A stretch of DNA of 64,000 bases from Rhizobium herbae (GCF_019511375.1 NZ_JAEUAO010000001.1:558001-622000), one strand, 5' to 3'; shown: positions 45,471 to 54,275, numbered from the stretch's first letter. Translations and numbers: made by a program. Notes: generated from the sequence alone by a model not told the origin.

Positions 45471-45857
45471 TCAGTCTTCCTCCTTCGGCAGATCATCCTC
45501 GCAGTGCAGCCAGGAGACGCGCTCATTCCAATACCAGTGTCGAGTGATTTCGACGCCCGACGCGTCATCGAGCGTTGCCACATAAAGATCGATTTCTCCC
45601 GGGCGCTTCCGCGTCGCGAAACTCATCGGCGAGCCGCAATTGCCGCAGAAGCCGCGGCTGACGCCGGGCGACGACGCGTAGTGGCACAGCGTCTCACCCC
45701 GGAACGCCACACTGGACGTCGCAACGCAGAGGAACGTCGTCACCGGCGAGGACGTCGCGCGCCTGCAACTCTCGCAGTGGCAGTGCCCGGTGCGGATCAC
45801 GTCGCCGGAAATCTTGAACACAAGAGACCTGCAGAGGCAACGGCCGGTCAATTCCAT
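45471..45857 (-). CDS. GFA family (glutathione-dependent formaldehyde-activating enzyme-like) protein
   Basis: This 128-aa zinc protein has two metal sites built from paired cysteines: GRCLCRSLVF, HCHCESCRRA and FCGNCGSPM. It ends in an acidic WLHCEDDLPKEED tail. The family includes S-(hydroxymethyl)glutathione synthase and CENP-V-like proteins, but function is generally unproven. It is inserted between cobN and cobO: the start codon shares one base with the cobN stop (TGATG), and its stop is one base from the cobO start. The close coupling hints at a role linked to cobalt or corrin metabolism, which is inference. Confidence 0.85.
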   Translation of the reverse strand: MELTGRCLCRSLVFKISGDVIRTGHCHCESCRRATSSPVTTFLCVATSSVAFRGETLCHYASSPGVSRGFCGNCGSPMSFATRKRPGEIDLYVATLDDASGVEITRHWYWNERVSWLHCEDDLPKEED

Positions 45858-48800
45858 CACGAAGCCCTCCGTCTTCCGCTAAACCCGTCGAGTTCGAAAC
45901 GCGCCGAATTGGAACGCGGCGACCACAGGCCGCGGTCGATGGCCTCCAGCAGCTTGTCGGTCATCTCGCGTAGCGCCGCCGGGTTCTTGTCTTCCATGAA
46001 CTGGCGTACGCGATCATCCACGACATAGGCTTGGTAGACCGCCTCGAAATGGTGGCTTCGCACTGCCCCGGTCGTTGCCGCGAAGGCGAACATGTAGTCG
46101 ACCGTAGCGGCTATCTCGAACGCGCCCTTGTAGCCGTGCCGCATGACGCCCTCAATCCATTTCGGATTGACGACGCGGCCACGCACCACCCGGCCGATCT
46201 CTTCCTCCAGCGAGCGGATCACCGGTTTTTCCGGGCGGGAATGGTCGTTGTGGTAGATCGACGGGCGCGTGCCCGATATCTGTTCCACCGCAAGGCTCAT
46301 GCCGCCTTCGAACTGGTAATAGTCGTCGCTGTCGAGCAGGTCGTGCTCGCGATTGTCCTGATTCTGGACGACGGCCTCGACCGTCTTCAGCCGCGCTTCG
46401 AGCAACCCGCGCTCGGCCTTGCCGTCCTCACCGGCACCATAGGCGTAGCTTCCCCAGGTGAGATAGGCATCGGCGAGATCGGCGCGGCTTTCCCAGCCCC
46501 TTTCATCCATCAAGGCCTGCAGCCCTGCGCCATAGGCACCGGGCTTTGCGCCGAACACGCGGTAGGAGGCGCGCCGCGCGGCCTCCTTCGGCGCAATGCC
46601 GGCCGCTTCGAGGCGGCTGGTTTCGGCCCGCATCCGTGCGGCGATCATATTGTCGGCATCGTCCTCCTCAAGCGCCCCGATAGCCCGGATCGCATTGTCG
46701 AAAAGCGCGATCTGATCCGGGAACGCATCGCGGAAAAAGCCGGAGATGCGCAGGGTCACGTCGACACGCGGCCGCCCCAGCACGGCAAGCGGCACGATCT
46801 CGTAACCCGTCACCCGCCGCGACATCATATCCCAGGTCGGCCTGGCACCGATCAGCGCCAAGCCTTGCGCAATATCGTCGCCGCCGGTCCGCATGTTCGA
46901 GGTGCCCCAGGCCGTCAACCCGAAAGAGGTTGGCCATTCGCCGTGATCCTGCAGGTAGCGGCGGATCAATAGCTCCGCGGACTTCTTGCCGAGCTCGAAT
47001 GCCGCCGGAGTCGGCACGGCGCGGCTGTCGACGGAATAGAAATTGCGCCCCGTCGGCAACACGTCCGGTCGCCCGCGCGTTGGCGCGCCGGAAGGACCGG
47101 GCGCAACGAAGCGGCCGTCGAGGCCTCTCATCAGCGCCGTGATCTCGGCTGGGCCGGATTGAACGATCGACGGTTTCAAGCGCGTTTCGATGTCCTGCAG
47201 GACCGCTTGCGTTGCGATCCAGTTTTCCGGACAAGGGAGTTCTCCCCCAACGAGTTTGGCAGCCAGAAGTTCGATACGCTCGACGCTGTCGCCAGCGGTG
47301 CGCCAGGGGGCCTCGCTGAGCCCAGCAAGGATGGCAGGTTTCGGACCGGTCCAGGGATCGGAGAGGACACTGTCGAGAGGGTCGAAATGTCTTTCATTTA
47401 TTCTTGTCGTTGAGGAAGAAATACCCCCCTCTGCCCTGCCGGGCATCTCCCCCTCAAGGGGGGAGATCGCTGGAGAGCGGCATTGGCTTCCGTTTGAAGC
47501 TTCCTCTGGAGCAATCTCGACAACCGTATATGGCGAGTGCGATCGCTCGGGACCAATCTCCCCCCTTGAGGGGGAGATGTCCGGCAGGACAGAGGGGGGT
47601 GCAGCGACATTGACCAGCCCCGCATCCTTGGCTATCGCCCGTTGCAGGCTCTGATCGCCGCCCTCGCCCTGACCGCGCGGCACGCGTGCCAAAGCCAACG
47701 TCAGATCGGTGAGAAGGCGACCTTCCGGTGCGACGCCGAACACGTGCAGGCCGTCGCGGATCTGCAGTTCCTTGAGGTCGCAGAGATAGGCGTCAAGCTT
47801 CTCCAAAGCCTTGTCCTCGGCGTCCGTGCGCGCGATGCCGGCGTCCTGATCGAGGCCGATGTCGCGCACGAGGTCGAGGATCTGCTTGCTCAGGAACCGC
47901 AGGCGGCGGGGATCGCCGCCAGCCGCGTCGTAATATTCGTCGACCAGCGCCTCGAGATCCTTGAGCGGCCCGTAGGATTCGGCCCGGGTCAGCGGCGGCG
48001 TCAGATGGTCGATAATCACGGCACTGGTGCGGCGCTTGGCCTGCGTGCCCTCGCCCGGATCGTTGACGATGAACGGATAGAGATGCGGCAGCGGCCCGAA
48101 GACGGCCTCGGGATAGCAGGTCTCGGACAGCGCGAGCGACTTGCCGGGCAGCCATTCGAGATTGCCGTGCTTGCCCATGTGGATGATCGCGTGGGCGCCG
48201 AATTCCTGCCGCAGGAAGGCATAGAAGGCGAGATAGCCGTGCGGCGGCACGAGGTCCGGCGAGTGATAGGTTTCCTTCGGATCGATGTTGTAGCCGCGCG
48301 CCGGCTGGATGCCGACGACGGTCGCGCCGAAGCGGGCGAGCGGCAGGGCGAACCGGCCGTCGCGGACGAACGGATCGGCCTCGGGCTTGCCCCATCTTTC
48401 AACGACATGATTCTGAATCTGAACCGGAAGAGACGCGAAGAAGGCTTTGTATTGATTGAGCGAAATCGTCTCGCGGATTTCGCAATCCGCCCGCGCCGCG
48501 TTGGTTGGCCCTGCCATCAGATGGCGGATCAACGCGTCGCCGTCATCGGGGATATTGTCGATTTCGTAGCCAGCGGCGGCCATCGCGTTCATCACTTCGA
48601 TCGTGCCGGCCGGCGTATCCAATCCGACACCGTTGCCGAGCCGTCCGTCACGATTCGGATAGTTCGCCATGATGATTGCCACCCGCCGCATGCGCGGCGC
48701 GGTCTTGCGCAGCTCCGCCCAATTGGCGGCCAGTTTCGCGGCGAAGGCGATACGGTCGGCGAGCGGCTCGTGGCCGACGATATTCGCCTCGACATCCGGA

Positions 48801-50020
48801 TCATAGACGGTGGCCGCCTTGAACGAGACCGCGCGTGACAGGATCCGACCATCCACCTCGGGCAGCGCGACGTTCATCGCCAGATCGCGCGCCATGAGAC
48901 CCTGAGGCGAGGCCTCCCAAGCCTTGCGGGTCGAGCCCGAGAAAATGACCTGCAGGACCGGCGCGTCGGTGAACTCCAGCACCGTCGGCTGACGATCCGC
49001 ACCCGGCGCAGATACCGCAAAGCCGGTGGCGTTCATCACCACGTCCGGCGGCGCCTCGCCGAAGATCGCTTCCAGCGTGCCGATCGACACGGCGTCCTTG
49101 AGGCTTGAGACGAAGACCGGCAGAACGGTCATTCCCTCGGCCGCGAGCGCCTCTATCAGGGCTTCGACGGGTTTGGTTTCGCCGCTCTGGACGAGGGCGC
49201 GGTAGAAGCAGAGCGCGACGACGGGTGCATGCGCCTTCGTGTTACCCCCCTCTGCCCTGCCGGGCATCTCCCCCTCAAGGGTGGAGATCGCTGGGGGACG
49301 CTCCCGCCTTTCAAACCCTTCCGAACTGAGTGCGATGTCCTCTTTGGGCTGGCCCAGTTGCCGCGGGTCAATCTCCCCCCTTGTGGGGGAGATGTCCGGC
49401 AGGACAGAGGGGGGTATCTCACCATTTGCACGAAAACCAACCGTCTTCTTCCATGCCTCGACACCGATGACACCTTCGCCGGGCCACCAGATGCCGGCCT
49501 TGAGCAACGGCGCGGCCGGCTCAGGCTTCTCGGTGCCGCCGACCAGCGCCTCGGCATAGGCGAGCAGCCGCATCATATTGTCGGCGCCGCCCTCGGTAAA
49601 ATAGGCCCACATCCGGTTGCGGTCCTCGGCGGCAACCGTCGAAAACGGCTCAAGGCCGGGATCCGGCTTGTCATGACCCGGCAGGACGGCGATCTGGAAC
49701 TTCTGCGTGATGGCAGCGGCATGCAACGCCTCCAGCACATATTGGAAGTAGCTGGCGCCGCCGAGCGGGCGAACGATGATCAGCCGCGCATGCCGTGCCG
49801 TGCGTTGGACATAGGTATCGACCGACATCGGGTGCTTCAACGCCAGAAGACTTGCGACCCGCAGGCTGGATTTGTCTTGCCGCATGCGGTGCGCGGCCGC
49901 GATCGCCGAAAGCTCGGTGTCGGCGGCGGACAGGAACAGGATATCGGCGGGCGACTGACCGAGGTCGATCGCTTCCTCGCCGTCCGAGATGGTGCCTTTC
50001 TGGGCTAGGAGGAGATGCAT
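45857..50020 (-). CDS. cobN: Cobaltochelatase large subunit CobN carrying two in-frame palindromic-repeat insertions
   Basis: This 1387-aa subunit inserts cobalt into hydrogenobyrinic acid a,c-diamide together with CobS and CobT, which are not in this window. Conserved CobN blocks include LSAADTELSAIAAAHR near the start, FGAHAIIHMGKHGNLEWLPGKSLALSE in the middle and EWPTSFGLTAWGTSNMRTGGDDIAQGLALIGARP near the end. The protein is about 110 residues longer than the usual 1275 or so. The excess matches two insertions at about residues 203-259 and 808-867, each reading PPSVLPDISP-RGEI at one edge and EGEMPGRAEGG at the other. Both derive from the repeats at 49244 and 47423 and keep the frame. GGAGA precedes the ATG. 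Confidence 0.93.
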   Translation of the reverse strand: MHLLLAQKGTISDGEEAIDLGQSPADILFLSAADTELSAIAAAHRMRQDKSSLRVASLLALKHPMSVDTYVQRTARHARLIIVRPLGGASYFQYVLEALHAAAITQKFQIAVLPGHDKPDPGLEPFSTVAAEDRNRMWAYFTEGGADNMMRLLAYAEALVGGTEKPEPAAPLLKAGIWWPGEGVIGVEAWKKTVGFRANGEIPPSVLPDISPTRGEIDPRQLGQPKEDIALSSEGFERRERPPAISTLEGEMPGRAEGGNTKAHAPVVALCFYRALVQSGETKPVEALIEALAAEGMTVLPVFVSSLKDAVSIGTLEAIFGEAPPDVVMNATGFAVSAPGADRQPTVLEFTDAPVLQVIFSGSTRKAWEASPQGLMARDLAMNVALPEVDGRILSRAVSFKAATVYDPDVEANIVGHEPLADRIAFAAKLAANWAELRKTAPRMRRVAIIMANYPNRDGRLGNGVGLDTPAGTIEVMNAMAAAGYEIDNIPDDGDALIRHLMAGPTNAARADCEIRETISLNQYKAFFASLPVQIQNHVVERWGKPEADPFVRDGRFALPLARFGATVVGIQPARGYNIDPKETYHSPDLVPPHGYLAFYAFLRQEFGAHAIIHMGKHGNLEWLPGKSLALSETCYPEAVFGPLPHLYPFIVNDPGEGTQAKRRTSAVIIDHLTPPLTRAESYGPLKDLEALVDEYYDAAGGDPRRLRFLSKQILDLVRDIGLDQDAGIARTDAEDKALEKLDAYLCDLKELQIRDGLHVFGVAPEGRLLTDLTLALARVPRGQGEGGDQSLQRAIAKDAGLVNVAAPPSVLPDISPSRGEIGPERSHSPYTVVEIAPEEASNGSQCRSPAISPLEGEMPGRAEGGISSSTTRINERHFDPLDSVLSDPWTGPKPAILAGLSEAPWRTAGDSVERIELLAAKLVGGELPCPENWIATQAVLQDIETRLKPSIVQSGPAEITALMRGLDGRFVAPGPSGAPTRGRPDVLPTGRNFYSVDSRAVPTPAAFELGKKSAELLIRRYLQDHGEWPTSFGLTAWGTSNMRTGGDDIAQGLALIGARPTWDMMSRRVTGYEIVPLAVLGRPRVDVTLRISGFFRDAFPDQIALFDNAIRAIGALEEDDADNMIAARMRAETSRLEAAGIAPKEAARRASYRVFGAKPGAYGAGLQALMDERGWESRADLADAYLTWGSYAYGAGEDGKAERGLLEARLKTVEAVVQNQDNREHDLLDSDDYYQFEGGMSLAVEQISGTRPSIYHNDHSRPEKPVIRSLEEEIGRVVRGRVVNPKWIEGVMRHGYKGAFEIAATVDYMFAFAATTGAVRSHHFEAVYQAYVVDDRVRQFMEDKNPAALREMTDKLLEAIDRGLWSPRSNSARFELDGFSGRRRAS
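47423..47600. repeat. Palindromic repeat element inside cobN (copy A)
   Basis: The 178-bp element has terminal inverted arms of about 45 bp (starting ACCCCCCTCTGCCCTGCC at 47423; complement ending at 47600) that differ at two positions. Each arm contains a smaller palindrome, ATCTCCCCC with GGGGGAGAT. The centre (about 47470-47550) is unrelated to the centre of copy C. On the minus strand it is read in the cobN frame without stops. Confidence 0.9.
49244..49415. repeat. Palindromic repeat element inside cobN (copy B)
   Basis: This 172-bp element has the same outer arms and orientation as copy A, with a few substitutions in the inner palindromes (GGGTGGAGAT and TTGTGGGGGAGAT). It is read in the same cobN frame, giving PDISPTRGEI and EGEMPGRAEGG at the edges. 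A GAGTGCGAT stretch near the centre is shared with copy A. Confidence 0.9.
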
Positions 50021-50042
50021 GACATTCTCCGGGGGGCGAAGT

Positions 50043-50192
50043 ACCCCCCTCTGTCACTGCGTGACATCTCCCCCTCAAGGGGGGAGATTGGGAGCAAGCG
50101 TTGCCCACGTCTCCACTCAGCGGAGAAGCGTTGGGCCACCTCGCCCAATCTCCCCCCTTGAGGGGGAGATGTCACGCAGGACAGAGGGGGGT
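50043..50192. repeat. Palindromic repeat element between cobW and cobN (copy C)
   Basis: The 150-bp copy lies in the 191-bp gap between the cobW end (50212) and the cobN start (50020). The outer ACCCCCCTCTG and inner ATCTCCCCC palindromes are kept, but the middle of each arm reads TCACTGCGTGAC in place of CCCTGCCGGGC, so it belongs to a different subtype. In RNA of the operon it would form a large double hairpin just upstream of the cobN ribosome site. Confidence 0.9.
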
Positions 50193-50211
50193 ATGCCGCA
50201 ATCACCATTCT

Positions 50212-51276
50212 CTAAACCGCCGCTGCGATTGCGGCGCGGACGGCTGCCTCGTCCATCTCGTGCAGGCCGATGACGACGAGGCGGGTGCCGCGGGTCTCGC
50301 CCGGCGCCCAGGCGCGGTCGAAATACTGGTCGATGCGGGCGCCGACGGCCTGGATCAAGAGGCGCATCGGCTTGCCGGGCACGTCGGCGAAACCCTTCAG
50401 ACGCAGGACGTCGTGTTCGGCGATGACGGTCTTCAGCTTCTCGACGAAAGCGACGGGGTTCTCGATCGCACCGAGTTCCACCACGAAGCTTTTGAACTCG
50501 TCGTGATCGTGCGCTTCGCCATTCTCGTGTTCCATCTCGTGATGGGACTTGCGGTTGGCGATGTCGCTTTCGCTACCCACGCCGAGGCCGAGCAGCACGG
50601 CGGCCGAAACCTCGCCGTTCTTCGCCTCGATCATCGACGGCTTGCGGCTGGTGCGGGCAGCAACTTCCTTGCGGACGAAGGCAAGGCCGGTCGAATCGAG
50701 CAGGTCGGTCTTGTTGAGAACGACGAGGTCGGCGGCAGTTAGCTGATCCTCGAACAGTTCCTCGATCGGGCTTTCATGATCGAGATTGTCGTCCTCGACG
50801 CGCAGGGCATCAACCTTGTCGTGGTCATCGGCGAAGCGGCCAGCGGCAACGGCGGCACTGTCGACGACGGTGATGACGCCATCGACGGTGACTTCACTGC
50901 GGATGTCCGGCCAGTTGAAAGCCGCGATCAGCGGCTGCGGCAGGGCAAGACCCGACGTTTCGATGACGATGTGGTCCGGGCGGTTATCGCGCTCGAGCAG
51001 CTTCGTCATCGTCGGGATGAAATCATCGGCGACGGTGCAGCAGATGCAGCCATTGGTGAGCTCGATGATGTCGTCCTCGCTGCACGCTTCGGCGCCGCAG
51101 CCCTTCAGCACGTCGCCGTCGACGCCGAGGTCGCCGAACTCGTTGATGATCAGCGCGATGCGCCGGCCGTCGGCATTCTCCAGGATATTGCGGATCATCG
51201 TCGTCTTGCCGGCGCCGAGAAAGCCGGTAATGACGGTTGCCGGGATCTTGCCGTGGGCGGCTTTTGCGAGTGTCAT
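50212..51276 (-). CDS. cobW: CobW-type metallochaperone GTPase
   Basis: This 354-aa G3E GTPase has the P-loop VITGFLGAGKTTMIRNIL, the switch metal motif NGCICCTVADDF (CxCC), INEFGDLGVD, DHIVIETSGLALPQP and the NKTD specificity motif. A histidine/acidic stretch (HHEMEHENGEAHDHDEF, about residues 243-260) precedes the C-terminal domain and probably binds metal. CobW is thought to deliver cobalt to the CobNST chelatase, which its location two genes from cobO and next to cobN supports. It lies three bases from the cobP stop. Confidence 0.94.
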   Translation of the reverse strand: MTLAKAAHGKIPATVITGFLGAGKTTMIRNILENADGRRIALIINEFGDLGVDGDVLKGCGAEACSEDDIIELTNGCICCTVADDFIPTMTKLLERDNRPDHIVIETSGLALPQPLIAAFNWPDIRSEVTVDGVITVVDSAAVAAGRFADDHDKVDALRVEDDNLDHESPIEELFEDQLTAADLVVLNKTDLLDSTGLAFVRKEVAARTSRKPSMIEAKNGEVSAAVLLGLGVGSESDIANRKSHHEMEHENGEAHDHDEFKSFVVELGAIENPVAFVEKLKTVIAEHDVLRLKGFADVPGKPMRLLIQAVGARIDQYFDRAWAPGETRGTRLVVIGLHEMDEAAVRAAIAAAV

Positions 51277-51279
51277 GGA

Positions 51280-51804
51280 TCAACCCTTCATTTTCAGCGG
51301 CAATCCGGCCGCGATAAAATAGACTTGCGCGGATTTCTCCGCAATGAGCTGGTGCAACCGGCCGGCATGGTCGCGAAAGTCGCGCGCCATGCGGTTTTCC
51401 GGCACGATGCCGAGGCCGACCTCGTTCGAGACGAACACCAGCCGCGCCTTAGCCTGCGGCAGCCATACGGCCAGGTCTTGAAACTCTGCCGGCAGGTCGC
51501 GATTCTCCATCATCAGATTGGTGACCCAGAGGGTCAGGCAATCGATCAGGATGACACGGTCGGCCGCGTCGATCGCTTTCAGGCGGGCGGCAAGTTCGAG
51601 CGGCTCCTCATGCGTCTGCCATTCCGGACCCCGCCGGATGCGATGCTCGGCAATCCTTGCCTGCATCTCGCCATCCCAGGCCCTTCCGGTCGCGACGTAA
51701 TGCATGCCGAGACCCGACGTGGTGACGAGTTTTTCAGCGAACGTCGATTTGCCGGAACGGGCGCCGCCGAGGACCAGCACGGGTCCTGCTGTCGTCGATG
51801 TCAT
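51280..51804 (-). CDS. cobP: Adenosylcobinamide kinase / adenosylcobinamide-phosphate guanylyltransferase
   Basis: This 174-aa bifunctional enzyme (CobU in Salmonella) phosphorylates adenosylcobinamide and adds GMP in nucleotide-loop assembly. The P-loop is [19 protein letters not shown]. The guanylylated His lies in the [22 protein letters not shown] region, with [13 protein letters not shown] and [23 protein letters not shown] as further signatures. The ATG at 51804 is chosen because the preceding in-frame 52 codons come from the riboswitch leader. It is the first gene under the cobalamin riboswitch. Confidence 0.93.
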   Translation of the reverse strand: MTSTTAGPVLVLGGARSGKSTFAEKLVTTSGLGMHYVATGRAWDGEMQARIAEHRIRRGPEWQTHEEPLELAARLKAIDAADRVILIDCLTLWVTNLMMENRDLPAEFQDLAVWLPQAKARLVFVSNEVGLGIVPENRMARDFRDHAGRLHQLIAEKSAQVYFIAAGLPLKMKG

Positions 51805-51977
51805 GGAACGACCCAGCCTTAATGTTCGCCGGGAAATACGCAGGCGCTCAGGCGAGAAACGCAAGAATTGCCGCTGCGAGAGCGGGACGAGAAAGCCATG
51901 ACAACCTCCGTGCTGGCATCGGGAGCGTGTCTCCCTGGATCGGGCGAACCCCCTGTCCAAGATGGGGGCCCTTGAGA

Positions 51978-52345
51978 ATGGCAGGTCTCCTGGCTCACGG
52001 CGTCACGGACCTCATCAAAGGCCCGAACGGGTTCGCCTTGCCTTCCCGAAGTTTTTTCGCCAATTGCGCGACGCGCAATCGGCGGGCATCACGAAGAGGT
52101 GGACGATTCGTAGACATAGAGGCGTCCGGCCCCGGCTGATCATGATGCCACTCCAGTGGCTTTTCCGGTTGGACCGACCATTCCGCAAGCCGCACCACGC
52201 GGCCTTTCCGGAAGTCGGTTTTCCCGGATGGCGAACCCTGACCGTTCTACAGTCGCGGGGTCGGCTGCGATAAGAATGCCCGGATTGGGTCCATCCCTTC
52301 ACATTCCCATTTACTCCCGAACCAAAACGCCGGTGCGGGAACCAT
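51978..52345 (-). promoter_or_regulatory. Adenosylcobalamin riboswitch with an enlarged internal arm
   Basis: On the minus strand, in order, are: the 5' GGTTCCCGCACCGG region near 52344, the CCGCGACTGTAG core near 52245, GCCACTGGAG (box at 52160-52154), GGGAAGGC (52047-52040) and the invariant B12 box AGCCAGGAGACCTGCC (51995-51980). These are the landmarks of class I cobalamin riboswitches. The aptamer spans about 365 nt, well above the usual 200 or so, because over 100 nt lie between the CCACTG and GGGAAGG boxes. Two hairpins follow between the aptamer and cobP: CCCCC/GGGGG at 51949-51968 and GGGAG/CTCCC at 51921-51935. They probably form the expression platform for the cobP-cobW-cobN-GFA-cobO operon. 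Confidence 0.9.
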
Positions 52346-52408
52346 CCAATGGCTGATGATTAGGCGCTCCGCCGTACCCTGTCAATTGAAACGCCGCCTG
52401 ACAGTTGC

Positions 52409-53863
52409 TCACGGCATCAGCGAATCCAGCCAGCGCGGATCAAGTACCGCCGCGAGTTCCGACGCGACATCGTCGAGCGCCCGGTCGACGGATTGACGAT
52501 AGTTTTCGCCGCCACCTTCGATGCCGAAACTCTTGAGAAGGGCAGCGCGATAGGCGTCGCTGGTAAACAGGCCATGCAGGTAGGTACCGCTAACCCTGCC
52601 GTCCGCCGAGACGGCGCCATCCGCCCGGTCGTCGATGATCACGGCCGGGCGAGCACAGTCCGGTCCGGTCGTCCGGCCCAGGTGGATTTCGTAGCCCTCC
52701 AGCGCCACATCATAGACGGCCGAACGGGCAGCGCTGTTGCGCACCGTCTTTTCCGGCGCCATTTCGGTTTCGACGGACAGAAGGCCAAGCCCCTCGATCT
52801 CGCGGACATGTCCCTCGATACCGTGCGGATCGGTAACGCGGTCTCCGAGCATCTGGAAGCCGCCGCAAATGCCAATGACGCGGCCGCCGCGCCGCACATG
52901 CGCCCGAAGGTCGCGGTCCCATCCCTGAGCGCGAAAATCGGCGAGGTCGGCGATCGTCGCCTTCGAGCCTGGAATGACCACAAGGCCTGCGTCGGCCGGC
53001 ATGCGCTCACCAGGCCGGACAAAAACGAGATCCACGTCCGGCTCGGCGGCCAGCGGGTCGAGGTCATCGAAATTGGCGATGCGCGACAGCACGGGAACGG
53101 CGACCTTCAGCGCCTTGCCGCCGCCTCGCGCCAGTCTTTCCAAGACGACCGAGTCCTCGGCCGGCAGGCGGCCTGCACTTTTCAACCAGGGCACGACACC
53201 GAAACAGCTCCACCCGGTAAACCCCAAGACGGCCTTGATCCCATCATCGAAGAGCGACACATCGCCCCGGAACTTGTTGATGAGGTAACCGGCAATCATC
53301 CGCCTGTCCTCATCCGGCAGGATCGTATGGGTGCCGACCAACGATGCGATCACGCCACCACGGTCGATATCTCCGACAAGCACGACGGGAACGTTGGCGC
53401 GGGTGGCAAAGCCCATATTGGCGATGTCGCCGGCGCGCAGATTGATCTCGGCGGGTGACCCCGCCCCTTCCACGATGACAAGATCACGCCCGGCGCTGAC
53501 CGTTTCGAAGCTCTCAAGGACTGCGGTCATCAGCTTCGGCTTCAGCGCCTGATAGTCTCGTCCTCTCGCCTGTCCTGCCACCCTGCCCTGCACGATGATC
53601 TGGCTGCCCGTTTCCGACTGGGGTTTGAGAAGAACCGGGTTCATGTGCACCGAGGAGGGAATGCGGGCCGCCATCGACTGCAGCCACTGGGCGCGACCGA
53701 TCTCGCCGCCGTCATCCGAAACCGCGGCGTTGTTGGACATGTTCTGCGGCTTGAATGGGGCGACCTTTACGCCGCGATTGGCCATGAGGCGGCACAGGCC
53801 CGCCACGAGTACCGTTTTTCCGACATCGGAGCCGGTTCCCTGAAGCATGATCGTCTTTGTCAT
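52409..53863 (-). CDS. cobQ: Cobyric acid synthase (glutamine-hydrolysing)
   Basis: This 484-aa enzyme amidates the b, d, e and g side chains of adenosylcobyrinic acid a,c-diamide. The N-terminal ATPase domain has MLQGTGSDVGKTVLVAGLCRLMANRGVKVAPFKPQNMSNNA. The C-terminal amidotransferase domain has GLVVIPGSKATIADL, the nucleophile cysteine in VIGICGGFQMLGDRV and the His in GTYLHGLF. It ends about 60 nt before the riboswitch aptamer on the same strand, so it may be transcribed separately from cobP. The start at 53863 follows the family N-terminus (MTKTIMLQGTGSDVGK). Confidence 0.95.
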   Translation of the reverse strand: MTKTIMLQGTGSDVGKTVLVAGLCRLMANRGVKVAPFKPQNMSNNAAVSDDGGEIGRAQWLQSMAARIPSSVHMNPVLLKPQSETGSQIIVQGRVAGQARGRDYQALKPKLMTAVLESFETVSAGRDLVIVEGAGSPAEINLRAGDIANMGFATRANVPVVLVGDIDRGGVIASLVGTHTILPDEDRRMIAGYLINKFRGDVSLFDDGIKAVLGFTGWSCFGVVPWLKSAGRLPAEDSVVLERLARGGGKALKVAVPVLSRIANFDDLDPLAAEPDVDLVFVRPGERMPADAGLVVIPGSKATIADLADFRAQGWDRDLRAHVRRGGRVIGICGGFQMLGDRVTDPHGIEGHVREIEGLGLLSVETEMAPEKTVRNSAARSAVYDVALEGYEIHLGRTTGPDCARPAVIIDDRADGAVSADGRVSGTYLHGLFTSDAYRAALLKSFGIEGGGENYRQSVDRALDDVASELAAVLDPRWLDSLMP

Positions 53864-54109
53864 GGCGTCTCGTCTAGCACTGCCGGCGCCACAAGCAAAG
53901 CCATGTTTTGCCGCATTTTTGCCGTCATTTCTGCCGCCCGTTCACACGTTGTTACAGACCGCTGCAAGTCTTGCGCGGCCTTGCTCCAGCACTATCCAGA
54001 AAACGACACCACACGGCGAAAACGATTGTTGCCCCGCGCCAAATCCGGCGTATATCCGCGTCATCAGTCACGGAGCGATTGGCGCTCCGCACCCGAGGTC
54101 CTAACGCCG
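53864..54109. promoter_or_regulatory. Upstream region of cobQ
   Basis: No gene is visible. The region should hold the cobQ promoter (minus) and any promoter of the short transcript ending at 54309 (plus). A GGAGCG/CGCTCC hairpin lies at about 54072-54087. No B12 box is present here. Confidence 0.45.
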
Positions 54110-54253
54110 ATGCTGTTTATCTTCTCAAAGCCCAATTTCGTGCAGATCGCCTGGAACTCCAAGGCACCGGAAAGCCAGTCGCGCGTTCGCAACGCCGTGA
54201 TGCCGGCACCGTTTGGCCCGCTCGGTTTCATTCGCACGCGCAGCGTCGGCTGA
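54110..54253 (+). CDS. Possible small protein (47 aa) ahead of a strong terminator
   Basis: An ATG at 54110, ten bases after GAGGT, opens a 47-codon frame: MLFIFSKPNFVQIAWNSKAP... ending GPLGFIRTRSVG. It is followed 22 bp later by a textbook terminator, so some plus-strand transcript ends here. The short basic product with an aromatic start and no recognised motif could be a real small protein, or the transcript could be a non-coding RNA. I cannot distinguish these from the sequence. Confidence 0.4.
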   Translation: MLFIFSKPNFVQIAWNSKAPESQSRVRNAVMPAPFGPLGFIRTRSVG

Positions 54254-54275
54254 TCCTTTCTCCCAGGACCACCTC

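Noticed and set aside
47423-50192. Palindromic elements considered as CRISPR repeats or insertion sequences
   Set aside because: Copies are hundreds to thousands of bases apart, have no regular spacers, no transposase gene and no cas genes in the window.
51798-52139. Plus-strand frames across the cobP upstream region
   Set aside because: The region is explained by the cobalamin riboswitch on the minus strand; the frames lack ribosome sites.
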